Of a DNA stretch of 64,000 nucleotides, positions 33,810-41,721 are shown piece after piece; position 1 is the first letter of the stretch, and each line of letters begins with the position of its first letter. The stretch is from Streptomyces sp. DG1A-41. GTDB taxonomy: Bacteria > Actinomycetota > Actinomycetes > Streptomycetales > Streptomycetaceae. Position numbers and translations under genes: made by a program. The stretch covers positions 6,905,001 through 6,969,000 of the forward strand of contig NZ_CP146350.1 of assembly GCF_037055355.1 (NCBI RefSeq). The letters are read 5' to 3'. A model generated the notes under the pieces. It did no database searches. It saw only the letters and a program-made list of their open reading frames with translations, and was not told the origin of the DNA.

Positions 33810-34292
33810 GTGGACCTCACAGATGTCTCGAAGGCCCCGGCCCGGCTGCGCACCACGCCGAGCTGGCTCGTCACCCAGATCGCCACCCGCGCCGCGCGGC
33901 TGGTCGCCCGGGCGCTGACCTCCGTCGGTGCCCGCCGCTACCACTTCGCGCTGCTCGCGGCGCTCGATGAGTTCGGGCCGGCCAGCCAGGCGGAGCTCGG
34001 CAGGCGCTGCGGCATCGACCGCAGCTACATCGTCGAGGCGGTCAATGAGCTCGCCGCGGCGGGGCTGGTGCTGCGGGTCGTCGACCAGGCCGACCGTCGG
34101 CGCAACACGGTCACCGTGACCGAGGCGGGCCGGGCCCAGCTCCATTCCATCGGTGACGCGCTCAACGGCGCCCAGGACGACCTGCTGGCCCCTCTCTCCC
34201 CGCAGGAACGGGAGCAGTTGACCGCCCTCCTCGGGCGCGTCCTCGACCACGCCGTGGCTCAGCAGCAGCCGCCCGCGACCCAGTCGCGCTGA
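33810..34292 (+). CDS. MarR-family regulator
   Basis: About 160 residues with the MarR winged helix (FALLAALDEFGPASQAELGRRCGIDRSYIVEAVNELAAAGLVLRVVDQADRRRNTVTVTEAG). The start is uncertain: GTG at 33810 gives the usual length, while GTG at 33774 would add 12 residues; neither has a good binding site. It is divergent from the NmrA-like reductase, with a perfect dyad between. Such proteins are usually released from DNA by phenolic or quinone ligands, so it may sense the polyketide. Confidence 0.85.
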   Translation: MDLTDVSKAPARLRTTPSWLVTQIATRAARLVARALTSVGARRYHFALLAALDEFGPASQAELGRRCGIDRSYIVEAVNELAAAGLVLRVVDQADRRRNTVTVTEAGRAQLHSIGDALNGAQDDLLAPLSPQEREQLTALLGRVLDHAVAQQQPPATQSR

Positions 34293-34548
34293 CCGGGCCT
34301 CTCCTCCCGCGCGGGCCGGATCCCTCACCCTGCTGTGTCAGGGGAGCGTCAGACGCGCGACCAGAAGCTGATCAGTTGGTCAGTAGTCGGTTAGTTGCGA
34401 CAGCGAACCTTGGGTAACCGTAAAACGACCCGACAGTAGCTGCAAGAAAGGCCAGATCCCCGTCAAAAGACGTGTCCTCCGGCTTTTATGGAAGTCCGGT
34501 GTGTGCATGATTTATCCATACACCTGGAATCCGAGAGGAATATCGGTG

Positions 34549-35658
34549 ATGACGCGCAAGCAGAGTCGACGGGAAGAAACGCGCCCCGCATGCGAGGGGG
34601 AACATTGTGTCGAAAATCGGCAGGCGATGACACCGGCCGTCCTCCAGGAAACCGGCCGCCGCCGGACTCCGGCAACCCGCTTTTCCGGAACGGCTGGGCA
34701 GGTACCCCATGAACCCGGAAACCGAATATCCGGAATCAGGCTGTGCGGGGACTGCCTTTTCGCCCTCACCGCCGCGCTCGCCTCCCTGCCGGGACTGTAC
34801 GAGGAGTGCGGCCGGGTCCTGAGCGGTGCCCGCACCCGGCGCTGGGAGGAACGCCCCTCCGCCGGCGGCCCCCAGCGGGGGATTCCGCTCAACACGGCCG
34901 CGGCGGACGTGCGTTTCGCCATGCTGCGGGTGCTCGCGTCATGGAGCGGGCTGGTGGTCGACGAACGGGGTGTGGCCGCGCCTCGGCGCGAGGTCCCCGA
35001 ACTCGCCGGGTTCCTGCTGCGACACGTGGACTGGCTGGCCGCGCACGACGCGGTCGCCGATCTGACCGCCGAGGCGAGCCGGCTGGCCCGGCGGGCACGC
35101 CGCGTGGTCGAACCCCCTCCGGCATCGGGCGTACCGGTGGGCCCCTGCCCCGTCGAGGAATGCGCCGGCACACTCCTGGCCCACGGCCCGGGACGAGTCG
35201 GCGAAGTGGAACGGGGTCCGGCGCGGGGTGGCCCCGAGGGGGATCCTGTACGGGGCCGTCCTGCGCAGGGGGCGCGTGCCGAGCGCGGGCACGGCGGAGG
35301 GACACGGACGGGGCGGGATGCCGGGATCGTCTGCTCAAGGGACTCCGGGCATGCCTGGGCGCCGTGGGAATGGGTGGCACTCCGGTCCCGGCTGGCCCCG
35401 GCCGATGCCCCGGCCCCGTCGGCCGCCGTGGACGAGCCGGCGCCGGGTCCGGCGCCCGCCACCGTGCTGTGGCTGGCAGCCGGGGACATCGCCCGTCTGT
35501 GGGAGGTGAGCACCGGCACCGTCTACCGCCTGGCCAGTGAGCGGCGCTGGCGTCGTCTCAGCCGGGCAGGCCGGACCTTTTACCACACGGAGGACGTGAG
35601 CGGCACGTTCGCCGAGCGCGGTCGTGGACGGGCCCGCTCCGGCACGCCCGAGCGGTGA
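34549..35658 (+). CDS. Zinc-ribbon/HTH protein of phage-plasmid type
   Basis: 369 residues. It has N-terminal Cys pairs (ACEGEHC...LCGDC), an all-helical middle (FALTAALASLPGLYEECGRVL...FRHVDWLAAHD-like segment), a second Cys/His part (GPCPVEECAGTL...IVCSRDSGHAWAPWEW) and a C-terminal MerR/excisionase-like helix-turn-helix (LAAGDIARLWEVSTGTVYRLASERRW). Proteins of this layout are frequent in actinophages and integrative elements. About 40 Gly/Arg-rich residues split the second zinc site, which looks like an insertion or a frame error. ATG at 34549 has GAGAGGA upstream. Role unknown; DNA binding likely. Confidence 0.6.
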   Translation: MTRKQSRREETRPACEGEHCVENRQAMTPAVLQETGRRRTPATRFSGTAGQVPHEPGNRISGIRLCGDCLFALTAALASLPGLYEECGRVLSGARTRRWEERPSAGGPQRGIPLNTAAADVRFAMLRVLASWSGLVVDERGVAAPRREVPELAGFLLRHVDWLAAHDAVADLTAEASRLARRARRVVEPPPASGVPVGPCPVEECAGTLLAHGPGRVGEVERGPARGGPEGDPVRGRPAQGARAERGHGGGTRTGRDAGIVCSRDSGHAWAPWEWVALRSRLAPADAPAPSAAVDEPAPGPAPATVLWLAAGDIARLWEVSTGTVYRLASERRWRRLSRAGRTFYHTEDVSGTFAERGRGRARSGTPER

Positions 35659-35670
35659 CCGGGGCGCGTG

Positions 35671-36366
35671 CTACGCCGACTCCCTCCCGTACGGGGCGTG
35701 AATGTCCTCCCCCGGGACGAAACGGAAGCCCACGCCGCGGACGGTGACGATCCAGTCGCTGCAACCGAGCTTGGCGCGCAGGCTGTTGACGTGCGTGTCG
35801 ATGGTGCGCCCCTTGGCCCAGGTGTCGTGCCAGACCTGGGCCATCAGGTCCTTCCGCGTCAGCACTGTGCCCGGCTGCGAGGCGAGCGTGAGGAGCAGGT
35901 CGAATTCCTTGCGGGTGAGGGACATCGGCTCGTCGTGGAGCCGCACCTCACGGGAGGGTATGTCGATGTGCAGGGGGCCGTGGGCAAGGGTGCCGCCCGC
36001 CGTGCTTCTCGTCGGTCTTATACGCCGCATGATGGCGTGGATGCGGGCCACCAACTCGTGTATTCCATAGGAACGGTCGATGCAGTCGTCGGATCCGGCC
36101 TGCAGCCCCAGTACCCGCTCCAACTCATTCTGCTTCTCGGCGACGGCGATGATGGGGGTTTCGCTTACCTTCCTTATTCGGCGACATACTTCCAGGCCGT
36201 CGGTGTCCGGTAAACCAAGGTCGAGCACGATGAAATCGACCTTCTGGTGAATTTCAAGAGCCCTTTTTCCTGAATCCACCCAATCGGCCTCGAAGCCGTG
36301 GCGGCGCAGACCACTCACGATTGATTCGGCTGTCGTCGCCTCGTCCTCGATCACAAGTACCCGCAT
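35671..36366 (-). CDS. Atypical OmpR-type response regulator, orphan
   Basis: 231 residues: receiver (1-115) and winged-helix DNA-binding domain (130-220, SLTRKEFDLLLTLASQPG...TIDTHVNSLRAKLG). The acidic pocket (Glu7-Asp8-Glu9) and Asp49 are kept, but the switch Thr/Ser is Val75/Ala76 (PIIAVAEK) and the invariant Lys is Arg98 (CIDRSYG). No histidine kinase gene is near. Angucycline clusters are often run by such atypical OmpR regulators (JadR1, LanI, LndI), which can respond to the end product instead of phosphorylation. Codon 52 is TTA (36213-36211), so it is probably bldA-dependent. It is the best candidate for the cluster's pathway-specific activator. Confidence 0.85.
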   Translation of the reverse strand: MRVLVIEDEATTAESIVSGLRRHGFEADWVDSGKRALEIHQKVDFIVLDLGLPDTDGLEVCRRIRKVSETPIIAVAEKQNELERVLGLQAGSDDCIDRSYGIHELVARIHAIMRRIRPTRSTAGGTLAHGPLHIDIPSREVRLHDEPMSLTRKEFDLLLTLASQPGTVLTRKDLMAQVWHDTWAKGRTIDTHVNSLRAKLGCSDWIVTVRGVGFRFVPGEDIHAPYGRESA

Positions 36367-37253
36367 GGATAGTCCCTCGTTAGTTCAGATGGAACCGCAA
36401 CCCGTGGGGGGCAGGAAAAGGTGCTGAATTCCCCAAACTTGCAGAAGCACATGCTTCCGTGCCGTCCGGCAGATCGCGTCACGGTGCACGGAAGGTGCAC
36501 AAGAGGCGTTCGGCGAGATGGTGAGTACTGGCAGAGTGGGCTTATCCGGTACCGTCTACGGCCTGCCAGGCGTCGGAGGCGCTCATGGATCGCAGCGGAA
36601 CGCCGGCGCTCCGGCGTATGTCCGTCCTGGCGTCGGATTCAACACGGCAGATCCACATGAACAGGTCACCCTCAACCTTCGGTGCCCATCGGTCGAGCAG
36701 CTGACACCGGCGGCAGCGTGCTTTCAAGCGAGTGGGTCGAGCAGTCATTCCTGGCTCATTCTCATGGGGTGGTGCGTACGCATACAACTATCGTCTGCTG
36801 TTTGGCCGAAAGAATAAATCACCTGAGGTGGTGCTCTGCTGGACCTTGCTACTGTTTGTCCGTCTTTGGTGAGCCGCCCCGGGAGCAGGGGGCGGATGTC
36901 CGGTGCCGTGCTATGTGTAGCCGCCGGTCAGTTCAAGGGCGCGATCCGGCCGTTGTGGGTGCACTTGACCTACCTGGCGGGAATGAAGAACATGAACTGC
37001 ATTATGGCTCACTCATACCCCCGGGTTTCCGCCCCGAGGCAGGCGTGGGTGAGTCGCCGAAAAGTCCGACTTCGGGATGTCGGTAACACGGGCGATATCT
37101 GACGAGAGGTCAGCGCCGAGTCCCCTGCCGGCCGATGAGGCCGATCCGGTGTACGCCACCCTTTGTTCTGCCGGTGTTCCAGTGCTTTTCGCGCTGTCGC
37201 TTCGCCGGTGTGTCCGACCGGAATGTACGCCACGCCCTCAGAAGGAGCAATGG
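36367..37253. other. About 890 bp without a convincing gene
   Basis: GC content looks lower than in the flanks, and no open frame has both a ribosome binding site and a recognisable product. An inverted repeat TTCCGTGC (36455-36462) / GCACGGAA (36486-36493) lies near the left end, 90 bp upstream of the response regulator start, and could be a target site for it. Confidence 0.45.
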
Positions 37254-37403
37254 ATGACTACTGTTTTCGACCGAGGTGTCCTGCCGCTCGGCGCACCGGA
37301 TCCCGCCGCCGAGCCGAACCGGGTCCCGCCCCTGCTGCTCGCGGGGGAGGACGAGGAGGAGGCGCTGGCCGCCGACCCGCACATAGTGCGAAGCATCGAC
37401 TGA
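37254..37403 (+). CDS. Small acidic peptide, unknown
   Basis: 49 residues (MTTVFDRGVLPLG...GEDEEEALAADPHIVRSID). ATG at 37254 has GAAGGAG six bases upstream, a better start signal than most open frames nearby. The Asp/Glu-rich centre and short length could suit a peptide precursor, but no modifying enzyme is adjacent. I do not recognise it. Confidence 0.4.
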   Translation: MTTVFDRGVLPLGAPDPAAEPNRVPPLLLAGEDEEEALAADPHIVRSID

Positions 37404-37894
37404 CCCCCTGCCCCTGTCATCGGCCCCGCCTGCCGCCCGGATGACGCCCCTCGTGCCGTCGATGGCCGATGGACACCACTCAGACCATCCGATCTCGTCC
37501 GAACGGCGCCGCAGGTCAGGGAGGCTTCTGGTGTTGTCCGGTCAGGGCATCGATCGGGGTCCGTCCGCGTCTGACTCAGCGGAGCGGCAGCGAGCCTGGA
37601 GGGAGGTTCGATTCACGACAAGGAGAGGACCTGATGGAAGGTGGGGCCCGTCGGGTCCGTCAGGTGACTTCTGGCGACGGTGTTCCAGGACGGGCCGGCG
37701 GCAGAATACCGTCGGCCCGAGGCGTGCGGCCATGGGCCCGGCTGTGGCTCCGGCACGCCGCTCGGGCCGAAGACCGCCGGCAGGCCGAGCCGGGTGACCG
37801 GCTCATGGGACTGGTCGACCTGCGCGTGCTCCGTGTCTCCTGGAGGCACACGGCTAGCACGCCAGGCACGTTGTCCCGTGCGGTGGGTGAACCG
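37404..37894. other. About 490 bp without a recognisable gene
   Basis: I see open frames without motifs or credible starts. A GGTTCGATTC run at 37605-37614 resembles a tRNA T-loop, but no acceptor or anticodon stems can be folded around it. Confidence 0.4.
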
Positions 37895-38155
37895 TCATGC
37901 GCGTCGTCGGGCCCACAGCGGGGTGACGAACGCGATGAGGACGGCTGCGATGCCGATCTGGAAGATGTGGCGGATCCAGTCGATACCGCCGGTGTCGCGC
38001 ACGCCGAATGCGGTGGCGAGCGCGTTGCCGGCGACGGCGCCGATGATGCCCATGATGACCGTCAGCCACAGGGGGATGGGCTGACGTCCGGGAACGACGA
38101 GCTTGGCCAGCAGGCCGATGACGAGCCCGGCGATGATCGCCCAGAGGAACGACAC
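37895..38155 (-). CDS. GlsB/YeaQ/YmgE-family stress membrane protein
   Basis: 86 residues with three hydrophobic spans and the family's glycine pattern (FLWAIIAGLVIGLLAKLVVPGRQP, LTVIMGIIGAVAGN, IGIAAVLIAFV). The GTG start at 38155 is chosen because GGAAGGAG lies just upstream and family members begin here. A small inner-membrane protein linked to general stress; precise role unknown. Confidence 0.9.
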   Translation of the reverse strand: MSFLWAIIAGLVIGLLAKLVVPGRQPIPLWLTVIMGIIGAVAGNALATAFGVRDTGGIDWIRHIFQIGIAAVLIAFVTPLWARRRA

Positions 38156-38675
38156 GACAACTCCTTCCGTTCGCTGCCCTTCTCGGGCACCACACGTGTG
38201 CCCATGGGAGGCCGCCATAGGCGGGGTCCGCAACGTGGAGTTGCACGCCGGTCATGGGGCGCAACACCGTGGTGCGGCCGTCGGAGGGATGGGCGCCGTA
38301 CCGATCCGGGCACGGGACGGTGGCGTCGCAGGCCCGACGGGGCGGATCCGGCCCGTGAGACATGGCATGGGTGGCGATCCCGGCCAGGTGGCGGTGTCGT
38401 TCCTCCTTCCGGCGGGGACGGCGTGGACGTTCCGGCAGGTGGTCTCGGCGTCCTGCTGCGCTCGACGTACGGGCCGACCGCTGTCTGACGACGGCGCCCG
38501 GCGAGACAGGGAGAACGCGCTCGATCACCGGCACGAGGGGGAACTCCTCCGCAGTACCGGCCGGATGCTGTCCGCCACCGGGGTGAAGTGGCGGGCCTGC
38601 ACGAGGTCGCCGGTTCGCGCGTGGCAGGTATCCCTGCTGGGTGGCGAGCCGGTGGAGCGCTGGACAGAGCCGGTC
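38156..38675. other. 520 bp between the membrane protein gene and a gene fragment
   Basis: No recognisable product in any frame. The right end joins the type VII substrate fragment without a sensible coding boundary, so this is probably rearranged DNA. Confidence 0.35.
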
Positions 38676-38975
38676 GCGCGATGACGCCGACCACCGCGAC
38701 GACGACCTGGCAGACCGCGACGATGGTGTCCCAGTTGTCGGTGAACCAGTCACCGATGTCCTCCCACCACGACCGGTTCTGGATGCCGGCGTCGGACGCC
38801 TCGTCGATCTTGTTCTTGGCCTCGCGGGCGGCGTCCTCGCGCATCTTGCGCGCGTCGTCGGCCATCTTCTTCGCCGCGTTCAGCGCGCTCTGAGCGTCGT
38901 TGACGGCCGACTGCGCGTTCGTCTGCGCCGCCTTGGCGTGCTGGACGTCCCGCGTGGCCGCCGGCACCTTGGGTG
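38676..38975 (-). pseudogene. Fragment of a putative type VII secretion substrate/toxin
   Basis: The reverse strand encodes about 100 residues: an Ala-rich coiled coil (SAVNDAQSALNAAKKMADDA...AKNKIDEASDAG) followed by RSWWEDIGDWFTDNWDTIVAVCQVVVAVVGVIA. This combination is typical of the N-terminal part of large Streptomyces proteins annotated as putative T7SS-secreted or polymorphic toxins. Both ends stop abruptly, so the secretion head and any toxin tail are gone. Confidence 0.6.
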
Positions 38976-39260
38976 ACCCGGGCCACGAAGGAGGCCGACA
39001 AGTACGAGGACGACCCGACCGGCAGCAAGTCGGACGCGGACAAGCCGGACGAGGCGACCGACCAGACCGAGGCCCGCGCTTTCGCCGAGGCGACAGGTGT
39101 GTACGCGGACCCGCTGCTCGCGATCGGATACCGGGCTCTGGACGACGAGTTCGAGGAGGGCACGTTCGACCTGGAGGGCGCGGTGACCGCCATCGCGGTC
39201 CGGATCGAGGACGAGGGCATGAGTCCACCATGGCGACCTGAGAAGTGGTGCCGGTCATGA
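38973..39260 (+). CDS. Acidic protein or protein fragment, unknown
   Basis: 95 residues from a GTG start at the edge of the reverse-strand toxin fragment. The composition (EADKYEDDPTGSKSDADKPDEATDQTEARAF-like acidic region, then YRALDDEFEEGTFDLEGAVTAIAVRIEDEG) looks like genuine coding sequence, not a shadow. It may be the 3' part of a gene joined here by recombination. No family recognised. Confidence 0.35.
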   Translation: MTRATKEADKYEDDPTGSKSDADKPDEATDQTEARAFAEATGVYADPLLAIGYRALDDEFEEGTFDLEGAVTAIAVRIEDEGMSPPWRPEKWCRS

Positions 39261-39541
39261 TGTGCGGCTGGTGTCCAGAGTGAGCGCAGGCGGGATCGCG
39301 CAGGGGAGCTGGTCGTGGCAGCCTGTTTCACTCCGAAGGGGAGGGATGGACTGATGGTCATGACGCTCGTTTGACGCTCTGGACGCCCGCACGCGCGGCC
39401 GCAATCCGAGAAACAGGGTCTGACCTGGTCTTTTACATGACTCGCTCAAGTTGACATGTTTTCGATGACGCATCATGTGGAGTGCGTGGCGATGTTGGAG
39501 CCGGTCGACAAAGGTCGTTGACCTGTAGTTTTTCGGCCTTA

Positions 39542-40427
39542 CTGGCCCTAACAAAGCCTTTGAACGTGTCGGTGAGTGATCAGGCAGACGGCAAGTCCGA
39601 GGAAGGCTTCGTGGATGTCGTCGCGTCGTTCCCACCGGATGCGCAAGCGGCGAAAGCCATGCAGCCAGGAGATCGTCCGCTCGACGACCCATCGGAAGGT
39701 GCCCAGACCGGTGCCGTGCGGCTGTCCCCGCTCGGCGATCGCGGGCCGGATCCCGCGTCGCCGTAGAAGACGGCGGTATTTGTCGTGGTCGTAGCCGCGG
39801 TCCGCGAAGAGCATGTCGGGCCGCCTGCGGGGCCGGCCGACAACTCCCGCCACTGCCGGAATCTTGTCCAGCAGGGGAAGGAGTTGAGTGACGTCGTTGC
39901 GGTTTCCGCCGGTCAAAGACACCGCGAGCGGGATCCCTTGGCCGTCGGTGATGATGTGGTGCTTGCTGCCCGGTCGTGCGCGGTCGACCGGGCTGGGACC
40001 GCTTTTGGGCCCCTGCGTGCGGCCCGGACGTGGGAGGAGTCGATCACCGCCCGCGACCAGTCCAGCTGGTTCTTCGACCGCAACTTGTTCAGCAGCAGTC
40101 GGTGCAGCTGGTCCCAGACGCCGGCCTCGTTCCAGGCCGCCAGGCGCCGCCAGCACGTCATGCCCGAGCCGAAGCCGAGCTCCTGGGGAAGGTACTCCCA
40201 CTGGATGCCGGTATGCAGGACGAACAGGATCCCGCACAGGGCCTGCCGGTCGGGCACCCGTGGCCGTCCCTCCACCTGCTTCGGCGGTGGCTCGGGCAAC
40301 AACGGCTCGATGAGCGACCACAGTTCGTCCGACACCATCCACGGCCGCGACTGACGCTTCCCCATGCCCACATCAACGAACGATCAAGCCGACAGTCACA
40401 TGATCAACCAGCTTTTGTTAGAGCCAG
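39542..40427. mobile_element. IS5-family (IS427-like) insertion sequence
   Basis: 886-bp element. The terminal inverted repeats start CTGGCCCTAACAAA (left) and CTGGCTCTAACAAA (right, reverse complement), 13 of 14 identical. The element is flanked on both sides by TTA (39539-39541 and 40428-40430), a 3-bp target duplication as expected for this family. One transposase in two overlapping frames fills it. Structure is complete, so insertion may be recent. Confidence 0.85.
39548..40371 (-). CDS. IS5-family DDE transposase, two frames joined by -1 frameshift
   Basis: Frame A (from 40371) gives the DUF4096-like N-terminus (MVSDELWSLIEPLLPEPP...GIQWEYLPQELGFGSGMTCWRRL) and the first catalytic Asp (AVIDSSHVRAARRG). 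Frame B (ending at 39548) gives LTGGNRNDVTQLLPLLD, the second Asp (FADRGYDHDKYRRLL) and the Glu region (FRWVVERTISWLHGFRRLR). The frames meet at a CCCAAAAG run near 40005-40015 on the reverse strand; a -1 slip on AAAA joins them. Programmed frameshifting is usual in this IS group, so the gene is probably functional. Confidence 0.85.
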
Positions 40428-40630
40428 TTAGCGGGTCGTTCGACGCTGCCGCTATCGCCGAGCATGCGACGAAGCCGCGTGTGCTCCATGTTCGATCCGC
40501 TCTCGAACCTCTCGGTACGACGACGGCTTCTCAGTCATTCGGGCCGAAAGGCGCTCTTTTCGCGCCCCTTCACGCTCGCGGACCCTGGTGGAGAGGGAAA
40601 GCGCGCGGGCAGTGCCGAGGGGGAGCCGCG

Positions 40631-41692
40631 ATGTCCGAACCGCTCTACGTTCCCGTTCTGCCGGTCCGGCAGCATGCCCGGATTGCTTATGAACGCCTCC
40701 GGCCCGACATACAGGCGGCGGTCGCGCCCTTGTGGAACCTTCCGCCCTCTCCAGGGACGCCCCCGGCGCAACTCAGGAGGGCCCACTGGCAGAAGGAACT
40801 GCGCCGCGTCAGGGGCGTGCACCGGCGCCATCCGGGCTGGATCGACGCCCCGTTCGCCGAGGCCGCACAGACATCGGCACTCGCCGCGATCCTGGCCGAG
40901 TGCACCGCGCTCAACCCCCTGCTCCGCCCGGTGACCGGTCCCGAGCGGAGCGAGGCCCAGCAGGCGGCCGCGGTGGAGACCGCCCGCCGCTGTGGCTGCG
41001 GGGTCGGTGTCCGTGTCCGCATGCCGGGAGAGTGGAACGGTGCCGTCGCCGAGGCCGTCGGCGCACTGCTGGACCGGGTCGACCGGGGGGTGCCCGTCGA
41101 TCTGCTGCTGGACCTGGGCGCTGTCCTGCCCGGCCGCCCCGACGCGGGTAAGGAGGCGCTGCGCGCTCTGGACGCTCTCGTGGCACTGGCCGGCGACCGG
41201 CGGACCGTCGCCGTGCTCGGCGGGGCGTTCCCCCATGTCACGGACGACATGATGCGGTTCGGTAAGCCGCACGAGGAGCCCCGCGCCGACTGGGACATGT
41301 GGCACGAGATTCGGGCGGGCCATCGGGAAGGCCTCTCGCGGCTCAGATACGGCGATTATGGAGTCCAGCCCCCCGCGGCCCTGGCCACGGAGCCGGGGGA
41401 CGGAGGCCCGCCCTGGGGCGTCCTCCGCTACACCACCGACCGCTCGTTCGTGCTGTGCAAGGTGCTGAACGGTGGGCCGGACCGTACGGCGGGCATCCGC
41501 GCCGCCGCCCGTCGGATCCGCGATCTGCCCGACTTCCGCCGAGCGGTCGCGAGCGCCGGCGAGACCTGGTTGCGCGACTGTGCCGACGGGCCCATGACGG
41601 ACAGCGAGGGCACCGGCACCCACACTCAGTGGCTCTGGGCAGGCAACGTCCAGCACATGACGTACGTCGTCCGGTCCCTGCCCGGCACCTGA
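40631..41692 (+). CDS. T4 beta-family protein
   Basis: 353 residues resembling the beta-family proteins named after a phage T4 product: YVPVLPVRQHARIAYERLRPDIQAAVAPLWNLPP at the start, a central DLLLDLGAVLPG, and YGDYGVQPP with WGVLRYTTDRSFVLCKVLNGG near the end. The biochemical role is not established. Members recur in accessory regions and phage-related loci. ATG at 40631 with GGGGGAG upstream. It is convergent with the helicase gene, 29 bp apart, and begins about 200 bp from the IS end. Confidence 0.75.
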   Translation: MSEPLYVPVLPVRQHARIAYERLRPDIQAAVAPLWNLPPSPGTPPAQLRRAHWQKELRRVRGVHRRHPGWIDAPFAEAAQTSALAAILAECTALNPLLRPVTGPERSEAQQAAAVETARRCGCGVGVRVRMPGEWNGAVAEAVGALLDRVDRGVPVDLLLDLGAVLPGRPDAGKEALRALDALVALAGDRRTVAVLGGAFPHVTDDMMRFGKPHEEPRADWDMWHEIRAGHREGLSRLRYGDYGVQPPAALATEPGDGGPPWGVLRYTTDRSFVLCKVLNGGPDRTAGIRAAARRIRDLPDFRRAVASAGETWLRDCADGPMTDSEGTGTHTQWLWAGNVQHMTYVVRSLPGT

Positions 41693-41721
41693 ACCGGCCC
41701 CCGGCCAAAGCGTCTCCCGGC

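Noticed and set aside
37254..37403. RiPP precursor
   Set aside because: No modifying enzyme, transporter or known core motif nearby; kept only as an unknown small gene.
37601..37620. GGTTCGATTC resembling a tRNA T-loop
   Set aside because: The flanking bases do not pair into T, anticodon or acceptor stems.
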